From Musa acuminata AAA Group (taxonomy: Eukaryota; Streptophyta; Magnoliopsida; Zingiberales; Musaceae): a stretch of 64,000 bases of DNA. Made by a program: the position numbers and the translations under genes. The DNA lies in NCBI RefSeq assembly GCF_036884655.1, contig NC_088354.1, positions 11,324,501 through 11,388,500 on the forward strand. Direction: 5' to 3'. This document shows positions 35,838 through 50,500 of the stretch, one piece after another. The notes below the pieces were generated by a model, which saw only the letters and a list, made by a program, of their open reading frames with translations, was not told the DNA's origin and searched no databases. The stretch's first letter is position 1. Every line of letters starts with the position of its first letter.

Positions 35838-38800
35838 AATTCAGAGGATCCACAAGTTAGATCAAAATACTAATGTATAAGCTGCTACTTCAGATGAAAA
35901 TATGCTAACACACAGCTGAAGAAGTAGAAAGTGTGGCACCTACATGAGTAATCCAATTGGCATCTTATACAGATCTACCGAAGCTCATTTCAGAGTCAGG
36001 TGACCTGAGACTGATACAAGCACTAGCATATTCACAAACAAAGACATGTCCTGCAAGGATGACAACCGAATTGCTGAGCAAAGACAACACCGTATTGGCA
36101 TTTTCCATGTGGAAATGGAATACATACTCGATAAACTGCACCAGTTTGAGGTATGGCACACAGACTATCAATTTATAAAACATCACACAATACGTCAAGT
36201 TCTCAGAGCTATTGCTTACAGGATTGTCTGAAGAACCATCCACATATAAGAATCAAATAAATACAGAATAGCTAAAAACATCAAGAATGAATACTACAGT
36301 TTCTCAACTCAAATACTAAAAGAACACCATATGCTAAATACAAAATTATAGAAAATTGTTTACAAGAGACATGGAAGATTTGCACATAGCATAGCTTTGG
36401 TTAAGTTAGGAAAAACTTATTTTGAAGTCTATGTAGAAATTACACACACAATTTCATTAACTAACTGATGCACAGCGATCAAGACGAAGAAAAGAAAAAC
36501 AAACAGAGACAAAGAAAGGCCAAACAAAAACAAAAAAGCTTCAAGTTTATTGATTTGTAATTTTCATAAACAAGAAAACAACAGTTGGATTGTCTTCGAA
36601 ATATTGCCCACCAAGCTATCCAACAAGATGTTGCATACCACTAGCTTGTAGACATCAGGATATTAGTAGACACTCACACAATAGGTATCACACAGGAATA
36701 GATTGCAAGACATAGTCAAAATGGAGACGCTTCAAAAAGGTTCTATTTAGTACCTAAACCACAAGCCCACACAATATCTAGGGATCTAAACATCCCTCAA
36801 AACTATGAAAATTTCAGTAAGAGCAAAACAATTGCAGGATAACAACTCCAATGCACAAACAAGAGGCGAATAGCCACATATTCAATTGGCACGGCCTCTT
36901 ATGACATCGAGGCCCATCTCAGTTGGATCAGTTGCTTGTAACTCCACCTGGATGCCATCTAGTTCTCTCTTGAACCTGTCCTTGGAGCTTGCATAAAGCA
37001 TCTTGCTTCGCACTCTTGATGTGTCAGGCGACCTTCACATGAATATGAAAAGTAATAAGAAGTTATTATCTATACATCAAAAGGATATTAAATAAAGTCC
37101 ACTGGATACAATGGATTAATGTACCAAGCGATAAAAATGATCTTGCTTTTCTGGCAGTTCTCTTCGTTCACGAAATCAAAATCATATATCGCATATCTGC
37201 ATTCATTTGTAGGAAGGCTGGCAGTGAAATCATCATAGGTCAAATTGGGTTCACCGAGCTTTTCCACGACGACCTGCTTCTGTTTCTCATCAATCTTAAA
37301 TATTATGAAACGATAAGTTCGCTTAGCCTTCAACTCCAGGAACTTCAGCTTGCAGTCATCATTTACTGCCATTCCTGATGCCGCGTTTGCCTTTCATATC
37401 ACAAAGTAACAAGTCATTCCCATAAATGTCAAATCTAGTTACTATAATCAAATCTTATTCTCCTAGATAATCAAATGTAGTTACTAGAGGCCATATGGCA
37501 AATAACAAACCAGACAATGAAACATCCTACGTATATACTAATGGCAAAAAATAAGAGCTAAAGTGTTTTTTCTGGGGCGGGTGGCGGGGAGTGAGGGAAG
37601 TATTAATATATACAAATTCATGTGCACGTACGTATATACGCGCTTGTGTAGATCGACAAAATGAGTAATCTTAGCGTCGCTGTAGTCCGATCCTCCCAAA
37701 AACCTTGGATAATCCAATCGATCCATCGCCTTTTATCAACAGAATGAAGTTAAATGGCCCAATCCATGAATAGGAATGGCAATCCATCCGTCAAAACAAG
37801 CAGGACCAACGATTAACCACTTCGATCGACACAAACCGGCGAAGAAGTTCAACAATCCACATATAACAACACACCAATCACATCAAACCCACTCGCAAAC
37901 CCTAGCGAAATGAGATCAAGCACAAGAACTAACCCCTGAAGACGAACCTACATGATTCGGAGACAGATTTCACGGATTCCAGAACAGAATACAATCACCG
38001 GACATGGATGCATGAAACACCGCAAATTTCTTGATCACTAGTCAAGAAGGGACGGGATAGGAGGAGGAAAAAAAGAAAGCTAGCATCGAAGAGACAGAGG
38101 AAAGAAAATACCATCTTGGGGGCGGCTATGACGGGAGATCGGAGGAAGAAATCGAGGGCTCGAGAGGTAGGGATTCGGGGAATGTAGATGAGCGATCAAA
38201 AGGTGGTGGCGGTGATGGTAGAATGTGTTCTTTCTTTTGGCTTAAATAGGGATGGGTAGATCGTGACGGTCGTCACACGAGGTGCCGACATAAAGCAAAG
38301 GTTTGTCCAATGACGTTACGGCACGTTGGAGCGATCCCTCTTGACGCAGTGACGTTGCGCCAAATAAATGCCTGCTATTTATTCACGCTTAGACACGTGT
38401 GTTTTATAGTTTTGGCATGTATTATACGTGTATTAATATTGAAAAAAGAGTATATGGGTATTTTATGTATATCCTTATAAATGGAGGATATTTATATCAG
38501 TATACCAAATATTAAGTGTCCTAGTAAACTTGACTTATCTCGAATTTTATATAGAGTTTATTGCACCAAATTTAATGGAAACGTGACAAACACATTTTTG
38601 ACTTCTCATAAAATCTCAAGGACGACTTGCATATAAATACACATATGTTGTAGGATACATATGTAAAATACTCATTTTATTATAGAAGCCCTTTCGCTAT
38701 TGGTAAACCCTCTTGACAATCACATTAAATAAATATATAATATAATTATCAATCATATACTAAATATATAATATATAATATAGTAAATATAATATAATAT

Positions 38801-39325
38801 AATTATCAATAAAAAAATATATTTTACTTTAAAAAAATAATTATCAATCATATCCTTATTTTTCATAATATCTTATTTTATCTATTGGACAATCATCCCG
38901 GTGACACTACTCTATCATCTTAAATAAATATATAATATAATTATCAATCATATACTAATTATATAATATATAATATAGAAAATATAATATAATTATAAAT
39001 AAAAATTATTGTTTACTTAAAAAATAATTATCCATCATATCCTTATTTCTCACAATATCTTATTTTATCTATTCGACAATCATCTTGGTGACATTACTCA
39101 AAATCACTCTATGCTACTTTTAGAGCATTTACATCTATTTGTTGAGGGATGTCTTTAGAATATTAAAAATCTTAAAATAAGATTATAAATAATAAATTAT
39201 CAATAAAAATCTCTTAAATAATAATAATATTATTATTATTAATATGAATACATGGGTCTATTATACAAAATTCATGAAAAAGAATAGTTAATAGTTATGT
39301 CTTCAAGCTTTTTTTCTTTCACTCT

Positions 39326-39327
<2 letters not shown>
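35838..39327. repeat. Segmental duplication, copy 1 (with intact ADF)
   Basis: From AATTCAGAGGATCCAC at 35838 to TTTCACTCTTAT near 39327 the sequence matches 43281-46831 base for base with scattered substitutions and small indels, including 1.0 kb beyond the ADF 3' end, all ADF exons and introns, its promoter, and AT-rich upstream DNA. Confidence 0.92.
36882..38114 (-). CDS. ADF: Actin-depolymerizing factor (ADF/cofilin)
   Basis: Exons 38114..38112, 37390..37125 and 37032..36882 give 139 aa, the usual ADF length. The first coding exon is only the ATG, a known trait of plant ADF genes. The protein severs and depolymerises actin filaments in the cytoplasm. It begins [10 protein letters not shown], with Ser6, the site phosphorylated by calcium-dependent kinases to block actin binding. 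The ADF-homology core is visible: [58 protein letters not shown], then [19 protein letters not shown] (the long actin-binding helix) and [23 protein letters not shown]-like CTATTTAAG on - lies near 38250-38241. A duplicate 7.5 kb away is a pseudogene. Confidence 0.95.
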
Positions 39328-39378
<51 letters not shown>

Positions 39379-39388
39379 TGATGATGAT
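39327..39388. repeat. (TAA)n-(GAT)n microsatellite
   Basis: About 16 TAA/AAT repeats followed by four GAT repeats. It sits exactly where segmental copy 1 stops matching copy 2 and where the 1.06-kb array begins. Confidence 0.95.
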
Positions 39389-39389
39389 T

Positions 39390-42300
39390 GTGGTATTATA
39401 AAGATTGTAGTATTATAATGATTATAATTTGTCAACGTTCAGTTACCAAAATCTAACCTTGCTATTATTAAACAAAAAATTATCATTGGCTAAAATTGTT
39501 ACCATTAGCATAAATATATCTATTAATTAAGATGCTCAAATCTTAAATAAAACCTTCACAAGTAATTAAGATCATAAGATTTGGTTATGATCTTGCTACA
39601 CAAAAGTGGCCCTCTACATGCATGTAATCATTGGAAGATAGACTAAGGATTGGCATTTGTTATTCTTTGTATTTTACTATTTATAAAAATAGTAAGACTA
39701 ACAAACACTCGAAACAAAACCATGTTTTATAACCTTTCTTTTTTTTTGTTTAAGAAGTACTTACAAATATTTAAAAAGTTAAGAAATATAAAGGTTTACT
39801 TACAAAAGAATTTAAAGCAAAGTATATCCTTCAGCTCCTAACATTTGTAACAAGTAAAATGCTTCCAATAACATCAAGAAAACATACATATATTTTTAGA
39901 ACTGTGATGATAAATATAAACATTATCAGACAAATCCAACACATTAGATGTTTTTCAATAAGCTTGGGCATTATGGTTATAGAAATAACCATTATATCGA
40001 AAAATTTAACAAAAACATACCAATGTTTTTCAATCAGGTTGGGCATTATGGTCATAGAGTGACAAATACAAAATTTTTTGGGGTACATTTTCTAGACATT
40101 TTGTATGTTGAATTTTTATTATTTATATATTTTTTAATATATTATAACGGACACGCTATTCTTTTTATTGGTGTTTTCAATTAATGTTGTGTAAAACTAA
40201 TATGATAATATTTGATACAATTTTAGTTTTTCGACTTATAATCAATAAGCCGAAGTACTTTACCATCTCAATGAATATTATAGATGTAGAGACAAAATTG
40301 CTTCCTCGATACACCAATATCGAATAGAAAAAAAATAAGATTTGTATCAAAATCAAAATTATCGAGACTCAAATCGAATATTAATCTCATTGTTGTTTGA
40401 CTTATTGAGTATATATCTAACATATAATTCTTTTTTACACCTCAATCTAAATCCACATTTGACAAAATCTTTTAGTGTTTTTAAAGATTGTGGTATTATT
40501 ATGATTATAATTTGTCAATGTTCGATTACCAAAATCTAACCTTGCTATTATTAAACAAAAAATTATCATTGACTATAATTATTACCATTAGCACAAATAT
40601 ATCTATTAATTAAGATGCTCAAATCCTAAATAAAACCTTCACAAGTAATTAAGATCATAGGATTTGGTTATTATCTTGCTATACAAAAGTGGCCCTTTAC
40701 ATGCTAGTAATCATTGGAAGATAGACTAAGGATTGGCATTGGTTATTTATTTATATTTTACTATTAATAAAAACAGATAGACTAACAAACACTCCAAAAA
40801 AAACCATATTTTATAACATTTCCTTTTTTTTGTCTAAAAGTACTTACAAATATTCTAAAAGCTAAGAAATATAAAGGTTTACCTACATCCTTCAACACCT
40901 TTGTAACAAGTAAAATGCATCTAATAATATTAAGAGAACATACCTATATTTTTAGAACTGTGATGATAAATATAAATATTATCAGATAAATCCAACACTT
41001 TAGATATTTTTTCAATCAGCTTGGGCATTATGGTTATAGAAATAATTTTTACTTCGGAAAATTTAGCAAAAACATACCAATGTTTTTCAATCAGGTTAGG
41101 CATTTTGGTCACAGAATGACAACTACAAAATTTTTTGGGATACATTTTCTTGACATTTTGTATGTTAAATTTTTATTATTTATATATTTTCTTAATATAT
41201 TATAACGGACACTCTATTTTTTTTATTGGTGTTTTCAATTAATGTTGTATAAAACTAATATGATAATATTTTATACAATTTTAGTTTTTCAACATAGAAT
41301 CAATAAGCCGGAGTACTTTACCATCTCAATGAATATTGTAGATATAGAGACAAAATTGCTTCTTCGAAACACCATTATCTAATAAAAAAAAGAATAAGAT
41401 TTGTATCATAATCAAAATTATCGAGACTCAAATTGGATATTAATCTCATTGTTGTTTGACTTGTTGAACATATATCTAACATATGATTCTATTTTATACC
41501 TCAATCGAAATCTATAAAATCTTTTAGTGTTTTTAAAGATTGTGGAATTATAATGATTATAATTTGTCAACATTCGATGACCAAAATCTAACCTTGCTAT
41601 TATAAAACTAAAAATTATCATTGGCTAAAATTATTATCATTAGCATAAATATATCTATTAATTAAGATGCTCAAATCCTAAATAAAACGTTCAATCATAG
41701 AATTTGGTTATGCTTTTACTACACAAAAGTGGCCCTCTACATGCTTGTAATCATTGGAAGATAGACTAAGGATTGGCATTGGTTATTCTTTGTATTTTAC
41801 TATTTATAAAAGCAGATAGACTAACAAACACTCAAAACAAAATAATGTTTTATAACCTTTCTTTTTTTTTTGTCTAAGAAAAACTTACAAATATTCTAAA
41901 AGTTAAGAAATATAAAGGTTTACCTACAAAAGAATTTAAATCAAAATACATCCTTCAGCCCCTAACCTTTGTAACAAGTAAAATGCATCCAATAACATCA
42001 AGAAAACATACCTATATTATTAGAACTGTGATACTAATTATAAACATTATCAGACAAATCCAACACATTAGATGTTTTTCAATCAGCTTGGGCATTATGG
42101 TCACAGAAATAACCCTTACATCGAAAAATTTAATAAAAATATACCAATATTTTTCAATCAGGTTGGGCATTATGGTCATAGAGTGACAACTACAAAATTT
42201 TTTGGGGTACATTTTATTGACATCTTGTATGTTGAATTTTTCTTATTTATATATTTTCTTAATATATTATAACGGACACACGATTCTTTTTATTGGTGTT

Positions 42301-43280
42301 TTCAATTAATGTTGTGTAAAACTAATATTATAATATTTGATACAATTTTAGTTTTTCGACTTATAATCAATAAGCCGGAGTACTTTACAATCTCAATGAA
42401 TATTGTGGATGTAGAGACAAAATTGCTTCCTCGATACACCATTATCGAATCGAAAAAAGAATAAGATTTGTATCAAAATCAAAATTAGCGAGACTCAAAT
42501 CAGATATTAATCTCATTATTGTTTGACTTATTGAGCATATATCTAATATATGATTCTATTTTACACCTCAATCGAAATCCACATTTGATAAAATCTTTTA
42601 GTTTATTTAAAGATTATGATATTATAATAATTATAATTTGTCAACGTTCGATGACCAAAATCTAACCCTGTTATTATTAAACAAAAAATTATCATTGGCT
42701 AAAATTATTATCATTAGCATAAATATATCTATTAATTTAATGCTCAAATCCTAAAAAAAACCTTCACAAGTAATTAAGATCATAGGATTTGGTTATGATT
42801 TTGCTAGACAAAAGTGGCTCTCTACATACTTGTAATCATTGGAAGATTGACTAATGATTGGCATTGGTTATTTATTTATATTTTATTATTTATAAAAGCA
42901 GATAGACTAACGAACACTTGAAACAAAACAATGTTTTATAACCTTTCTTTTTTTTAATTTATGTAGTACTTACAAATATTCTAAAAGTTAAGAAATATAA
43001 AGGTTTACCTACAAAAGAATTTAAAGCAAAGTACATCCTTCTTCCCCTAACCTTTGTAACAAGTAAAATGCATCCAATAACATTAAGAAAACATATCTAT
43101 ATTTTTAGAACTGTGATGATAAATATAAACATTATCAGACAAATCCAATACGTTAGATGTTTTTCAATCAGATTGGGCATTATGATCACATAAATAACCC
43201 TTACATCGGAAAATTTATCAAAAATATACCAATGTTTTTCAATTAGGTTAGGCATCATGGTCACAGAGTGACAACTACAA
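39390..43280. repeat. Tandem array of a 1.06-kb AT-rich unit (about 3.7 copies)
   Basis: Landmarks recur at regular spacing: AACGGACAC at 40146, 41204 and 42271; the GATTATAATTTGTCAAC block near 39420, 40500, 41560 and 42625; GATTGGCATT near 39650, 40732, 41770 and 42857. Inside each unit a block of about 75 bp (TTTTTCAATCAGNTTGGGCATTATGG and flank) is itself doubled. Short frames recur in all units but carry no family signal and differ in integrity, so they are not treated as genes. Confidence 0.92.
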
Positions 43281-46200
43281 AATTCAGAGGATCCACAAGT
43301 TAGACCAAAATACTAATATATAAGCTGCAACTTCAGTTGAAAATATGCTAACACACAGCTAAAGAAGTAGAAAGTGTGGCACCTGTATGATTAATCCATT
43401 TGGCATCTTATACAGACCTACCGAAGCTCATTTCAGAGTCGAGTGATCGGAGACTGATACAAGCACTAGCATATTAACAAACAAAGGCATGTCCTGCAAT
43501 GATGACTGCAATAACAACCGAATTGCTCAGCAAAGACAACACTGTATTGGCCATTTTCCATATGGAAATGGAATACATACTCGATAAACTGCTCCAAGTT
43601 GAGGTATGGCACACAGACTATCAATTTGTAAAACATCACACAGTACTTCAAGTTCTAAGAGCTATTGCTTACTGGATTGTCTGAAGAACCATCCACATAT
43701 AAGAATAAAATAAATACAGAGAAAGTAAAAACATCAAAGATTGAATACTATAGTTTCTCAACTCGAATACTAAAAGAACACTAGAAAGATGCTAAATACA
43801 AAATTATAGAAAATTGTTTACAAGAGACATGAAAGATTTGCACATAGCATAGCTTTGGTTAAGTTAGAAAAAACTTATTTTGAAGTCTCTATAGAAATTA
43901 AACACACAATTTCATTAAATAGCTGATGCACAGCGATTAAGACTAAGAAAAGAAAAACAAACAAAGATAAAGAAAGGCCAAACAAAAACAAAATAACAGG
44001 ACGGGAAACTTCAAGCTTATCAATTTGCAATTTGCGTAAACAAGAAAACAGTAGTTGGATTGTCTTCGAAATATTGCGCACCAAGCTCTCCAACAAGATG
44101 TTGCATACCACTAGCTTGTAGACATTAGGATATTAGTAGGCACTCACACAATAGGTACCACACAGAAATAGATTGCAAGACATAGTCAAAATGGAGATGC
44201 TTTAGAAAGGTTCTATTTAGTACCTAAACCACAAGCCCACACAATATCTAGGGATCTAAACGTCCCTCAAAACTATGAAAATTTCAGTAAGAGCAAAACA
44301 ATTACAGGATAACAACTCCAATGCACAAACAAGAGGCGAATAGCCACATATTCAATTGGCACGACCTCTTATCACATCGAGACCCATCTCAGTTGGATCA
44401 GTTGCTTGTAACTCCACCTGGATGCCATCTAGTTCTCTCTTGAACCTGTCCTTGGAGCTTGCATAAAGCATCTTGCTTCGCACTCTTGATGTGTCCGGTG
44501 ACCTTCACATCAATATGAAAAGTAATAGGAAGTTATTATCGATACATCAAAAGGATACTAAATAAAGTCCACTAGATACAATGAATTAATGTACCAAACG
44601 ATAAAAATGATCTTGCTTTTCTAGCAGTTCTCTTTGGTCACGAAGTCAAAATCATATATCGCATATCTGCATTCATTTATAGGAAGGCTAGCTGTGAAAT
44701 CATCATCGGTCAAATTGGGTTCGCCAAGCTTTTCCACAATGACCTGCTTATGCTTCTAATCAATCTTAAAGATTATGAAACGATAAGCTCGCTTAGCCTT
44801 AAGCTCCAAGAACTTCAGCTTGCAATCATCATTTACTGCCATTCTTGATGCTGCGTTTGCCTTTCATATCACAAAGTAACAAATCATTCCCATAAATGTC
44901 AAATTTAGTTACTATAATCAAATATTATTCTTCAAGATAATCAAATGTAGTTACTAGAGACCATATGGCAAATAACAAATCAGACAATGAAACATCCTAC
45001 GAAACAAGCCCTGATTCTCTATTCTAGTGGCAAAAAATAAGAGCTAAAGTGTTTTTCCTGGGGCGGGTGGCGAGGAGTGGGGGAAGTATTAATATACACA
45101 AATTTATGTACACGTACGTATACACGCGCTTGTGTAGATCGACAAAATAAGTAATCTTAGCATCGCTGCAATCTGATCCTCCCAAAAACCTTGGATAATC
45201 CACTCGATCTATCGCCTTTTATCAATAGAATAAAGTTAAATGGCTCAATCCATGAATAGGAATGGCACTCTATCCGTCAAAACAAGCAAGACCAATGATC
45301 GACCACTTCGATCGACATAAACCGGCGAAGAAGTTCAACAATCCACATATAAATACATGCGAAAACAACCATCATACTTCAAGGATCTGGTCGACAAAGA
45401 TCCAACACACACCAATCACATCAGACCCTCACGTAAACCCTAGCGAAATGAGATCAAGCACAAGAACTAACCCCCGAAGACGAACCTACATGATTCGGAG
45501 ACAGATTTCGTGGATTCCCGAACAGCATACAATCACCGGACATGGATGCATGAAACACCGCAAATTTCTTGATCACTAGTCAAGAAGGGACGGGATAGGA
45601 GGAGGAAAAAAAGAAAGCTAGCATCGAAGAGACAGAGGAAAGAAAGTACCATCTTGGGGGCGACGACGATGGGAGATCGGAGGAAGAAATCGAGGGCTCG
45701 AGAAGTAGGGATTCGGGGAATGTAGATAAGCGATCAAAAGGTGGTGGCGGTGATGGTAGAATGTATTCTTTCTTTTGGCTTAAATAGGGATGGGTAGATC
45801 GTGACAGTCGTCACACGAGGCACCAACATAAAGCAAATCTCTATCCAACGACGTTAAGGTACGTTGGAGCGATTCCCCGTTCCCCGCGACGTAGCGACGT
45901 TGCACCAAATAAATGCCTGTTGTTTATTCACGCTTAGACACACATGTTTTGTAGTTTTGGCACATATTATACGTGTATTTATACTGAAAAAAAGAGTACA
46001 TGGGTATTTTATATATATCCTTATAAATGGAGGATATTTATGTCAATACACCAAATATTAAGTGTCTCGGTAAACTTGACTTATCTCGAATTTCATATAG
46101 AGTTTATTACACCAAATTTAAGGGAAACATGACAAACACATGCATGACTTCTCATAAAATCCCAAGGATGACTTGCATGTAAATACACATATATTGTTGG

Positions 46201-46831
46201 ATACATATGTAAAATATTCATTTTATTATAGAAGCCCTTTCGCTATCGATAAACCCACTGGACAATCACATTAAATAAATATATAATATAATTATCAATA
46301 AAAATTATATTTTACTTTAAAAAATAATTATCAATCATATTCTTATTTCTCATAATATCTTATTTTATCTATTGGACAATCATCCCGATGACACTACTCT
46401 ATCATCTTAAATAAATATATAATATAATTATCAATCATATACTAAATATATAATATATAATATAGTAAATATAATATAATTATCAATAAAAATTATATTT
46501 TACTTTAAAAAAATAATTATCAATCATATCCTTATTTCTCATAATATCTTATTTTATATATTGGACAATCATCCCGTTGACATTACTCAATATCACTTTA
46601 TGTTACTTTACTCTATGTTACTTTTAGAGCATTTACATCTATTTGTTGAGGGATATCTTTGAAATATTAAAAATCTTAAAATAAAATTATAAATAAAAAA
46701 TTATCAATAAAAATCTTTTAAATAATAATAATAATATTATTATTAATATGAATACATGGGTCTATTATACAAAATTCACGAAAAGAAATACTTAATAGTT
46801 ATGTCTTCAAGCTTTTTTTCTTTCACTCTTA
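43281..46831. repeat. Segmental duplication, copy 2 (with ADF pseudogene)
   Basis: Counterpart of 35838-39327, starting at the same AATTCAGAGGATCCAC. It has an extra piece of about 45 bp near 45360-45408 compared with copy 1. After 46832 a short block (ATGGATACATGGGTTTAC and TTAATAGTTATG) repeats what came just before. Confidence 0.92.
44352..45652 (-). pseudogene. ADF pseudogene
   Basis: All three exons survive at the right places (45652..45650, 44860..44595, 44502..44352), with the same lengths as the intact gene and usable splice sites. Two nonsense changes break exon 2: a Glu codon has become TAG at 44758..44756 (FKID-stop-KHKQ) and a Gln codon has become TAG at 44623..44621 (ENC-stop-KSK). 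Some substitutions are also found (SGMAV to SRMAV, TYDDF to TDDDF). No indels in the exons. Recent loss of function after duplication; transcription may persist since the promoter region is retained. Confidence 0.93.
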
Positions 46832-47501
46832 TATGGATACATGGGTTTACTATTATACAAAATTCACAAAGAAAGAATAGTTAATAGTTATGCCTTCAAC
46901 CTTTTTATTTTCTTTCTTTCTTTCTTCGATCTTATAATCTTGCAAGAGAAACCATCAAGATGCAGCTGATGGTAACGCAAACTTGTCTGATAATAAATCA
47001 AAACCATTCCTGGTCTCCAATTAAATCAAAGCCATATGTTACGATCCAAGCAAATTTAACGCATTTTAGGAACAGTTCAAGAAAGCATTCCGGAAATATA
47101 GTGTCATTTTCTGATACTAACCATCGTTGACTACCACCACCGGCGTTGTGTCAGTCGTCATCCGGTTCTTGTTGATGTTCCCTGAGCACGTTTTTAATCT
47201 TTGACAATGCACCATCAGCTATGTTCCATCAGTACATGTATAAATAATGGTTATATAAGGTAACTTTCATGAAGCTGCATGCAACAATCTGAATGAACGA
47301 TGTCTACATATGTTCTCAGGCAGACACCATCATAAATCTTAATGTTTCAACAGTTGGTATTCCATTGCATGTTACTTGTCCCACCATTGAGTTCTGCTAA
47401 AGGTAATGAGAATGCCAAGTTCATCACAGTAGTAGCTCCATAATTCTTTCAAATTATCTCTATCACTCGAGAAGAGGATTGCCGTGTCACCGCAGATGAA
47501 A
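45653..47501. other. AT-rich intergenic stretch
   Basis: It holds the upstream part of segmental copy 2 (to 46831) and then about 0.65 kb in which no gene was seen; the last few hundred bases are probably the RRM gene's 3' UTR. Short repeated ATATAATATAATTATCAAT blocks fill 46260-46560. Confidence 0.5.
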
Positions 47502-50500
47502 TCACCCACACCATCCAACCGTTTTGTTTATCCTTAAACCAGCTTCGGAAGGCTCTGGTTCTGCTGGCTTCTGTGGTCTGGGCTCTCTTGGCTTCGCTGG
47601 ATCGACAAAAATAACCCATCCATCCAGAAACTTGGCGTTCATCCCATGTCTTGCCTTGTCAGCCTCTTCAATCGTTGCATACCTAACAAAGCCAAACCCC
47701 TTCGACCTTCCTGAGATTCTATCGGCTATGACTTTTGCTGCAAGTTATGATGGTGGTGATCACCAGAGACAAATTCAGGTTCCGGATTAAGAAAAAAAGA
47801 GAACAGAAGAATCTCACAAGAGAAAGAATAAGTACCTTCAAGAAGTTGCCCGTATGGAGAGAATGCCTCTTTAAGCTTATCATCAGTGGTTAACCTTGAA
47901 AGCCCTGCAGCAAATGAAGTAGAACAACAATTAAAGCAGGTGGATAACTTTGAATCATTTTCCTAAACATGCAGAAGCAGGTTGTTTTCAAATAATTGAA
48001 CTTTCTTTCACATAAATATTGCCTGCAGAGGCCATGGGACTTGCACATCAGTCAAAAGAAAATTGTTGACATCCTGAGGCAGAGATCTCTGGAATTTATT
48101 TGACATACATAAGTGCTTTCATTAATGACTATTGTTTTGCCCATGGCCACGATAATGGAGAATATATTAAAATAGAGCCCTCCATTCTGTCATTGTCGAT
48201 ACTTCATATGCAATCAATTCACTGTCATAAAATGTATAAGCACAACTAAAACTGGGAACATTGTTTAGAGGAAGTCAGGCTCACTTAAACAGTATCTTGA
48301 TTCTTATGTACAGCATCAGCACAAGAACCAAAAAACATTCAAATATGAAGAGCTTTACATCACCAAGAAACTCAATCTTGTATGCAGTTTTTAATTCGAA
48401 TTAAGTTAATTCTTTTGACATACAGAGGCCATAACTGTTTCAGACTGCAGATTCAGGCATTGTGTACATGTCATTGGTGTGTTGATGATGTGCTGTCACA
48501 CTACACCGCTAGACATGCTACATTACTATTGATACAGAGATACAAACCTTAATTCCATGCCGTAATACATAAGAGGCACTTACCAGCACTTTTAAAGTAT
48601 AAGAAACTCTTTCAAGATAACATCAACATTCACTAATGCACTTTGCGGTTAAAATGAAGGAAACCGACATAAGTGATGAAAACCTACTATCACGGACTTA
48701 ACTAGAATTATCTAAGTCGTGAGGCACCCTTGCGTTACCTATTCGCAAATGATCAACCTAGTTGCAACCTCGTTCTGGTCTCAAAAGATATGTAAATAGT
48801 AAAAGAACAAATTGATTAGTTTCAAAAACGAGTGGCGGACAAGCCTTGACATCTCGAAAAGAAGACAGCTTTACAAGTAATTCAACAAACACTTGATGCA
48901 CAAGAGAGAAAAAAAGGAAGGAGAAAACAATACCTTTAGAAGGCAAACGAACAGTCACAATTCCACAAACAATGATGTTAGACACGTTAGCAAGTTCTCG
49001 TAGGCTTTACATGCGAACTTGTAAATCCAATCAATGCCCAACTCTAATCCAAACCCCCATCCAACCCTGTGCCACCTGGGTGGTTCTAGGGTGCTGAGAT
49101 GGTTAACGCTTTGCACCGTACTACAAATCTGTAGCTTGTAGAAAACAAATCATAGCACGCGAAGGCTAGGCTACACTAGGGCAATAGTACATAGAATGCA
49201 AAGAGCTATGGACTCGATGGCATCATTGCATTTAGAAGCAAATAGGAACTAAAAAAGAAAAGAGCATAAAAAAAAAAGTAAATCTGTAGTTTAACATGAG
49301 AATCAGATGGACTATTTGAGCAAAAGACAAAAAAGGAAACATAAATCTCTGAGCATCATTCATGGAGAATTATGCATAAATGGCATCCTTTAGTATGATT
49401 AAGAGGACATCCCAGTCTTGCACCTCCAATTACGTTCATGTCTTACTCCATTGATGGCATCCTTTAGTATATGCCCTATGGACCTTATACACAATTTTAC
49501 ACTAAATGGATGTCATCACAAAACACAAGGGCAATTTTTTGGCCTTTTTTCTTGGATAATGCTAAGGTATTCTGTCAAATAGTTTGGAAGATACAAAGTC
49601 AAAATACGATTGGCAAGTCATGTAATAGGCAGGCACTTTAATTAATTCTTACAGTCAAAGGCAATATATCAAAACAAACACCATAAGACGGCTGCTCCAA
49701 TACCATGTTTAGCCCCATAGATAGAACTTTGATATGAATATCATTCTAATGTAGGTGAATTAAGAACAAATACACAGCAAAACCAGCCATGGTGTCATGT
49801 CCAGTGTTAATCTTATACCTTGGGCTTCATATTCAATTGTTTAAACATTAGAAATGAAACCTAAAGCATCCTTGTGTTGAGTATCTAGAACTCACATGAA
49901 CATCTCCCAAAAAAAGAGCAGCCGTACACTCCTGTAATGTCCACTCTCTCAAGTTGGCCCAACAATTTCCATTTCAAAAGAATGGTTTGCATGAAACAAA
50001 GTCCAAAATGCGAGACTGGAAACAATCCTTAGGGGTTATGTTCAATAAAGTATAGGACACATGAAGAGGCCAAGTGAGATTGTGCACCCATATGACCTAG
50101 TTGACACGCCTAGATAACACAGGATTTAGACCTTCAGAGACCACACATCCATTAAGCATATTGCAACAAATAGTTCAAACAACTGGCCTTATTCCCTATT
50201 TTGTTCACGAAAACTATCATATACACAAAAAACGCTCCCTGTGAAGAATCCAGAAAAAAAAAAATTTCTGCCATGCATCTTATTGGGGCACTCAATCTAA
50301 CAAATGGATTACAAAGAAGCAGCCAATCTATTAGACCACTTACAGAATAGGACTCCGAATGCTATCACTATTAAGCAATTATACCGGAGGGGCTACGAAC
50401 GTTAGAAATCTGACCAAGACAGAATATAAAAACTGAGCGGACGCAATAGTGTTTATAGATTGCACTCTGAAACTAATTGGAAAACTAATAGCCTTCTGAG

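Noticed and set aside
35838..36243. Possible exon downstream of ADF (92-codon frame on -)
   Set aside because: Present in both segmental copies but interrupted differently, with no family signal; more likely ADF 3' flank.
39831..42272. Recurring 60-85-codon frames in the 1.06-kb array (for example MYPKKFC on -)
   Set aside because: They recur because the DNA repeats, and they vary in length and frame between units, as expected without selection.
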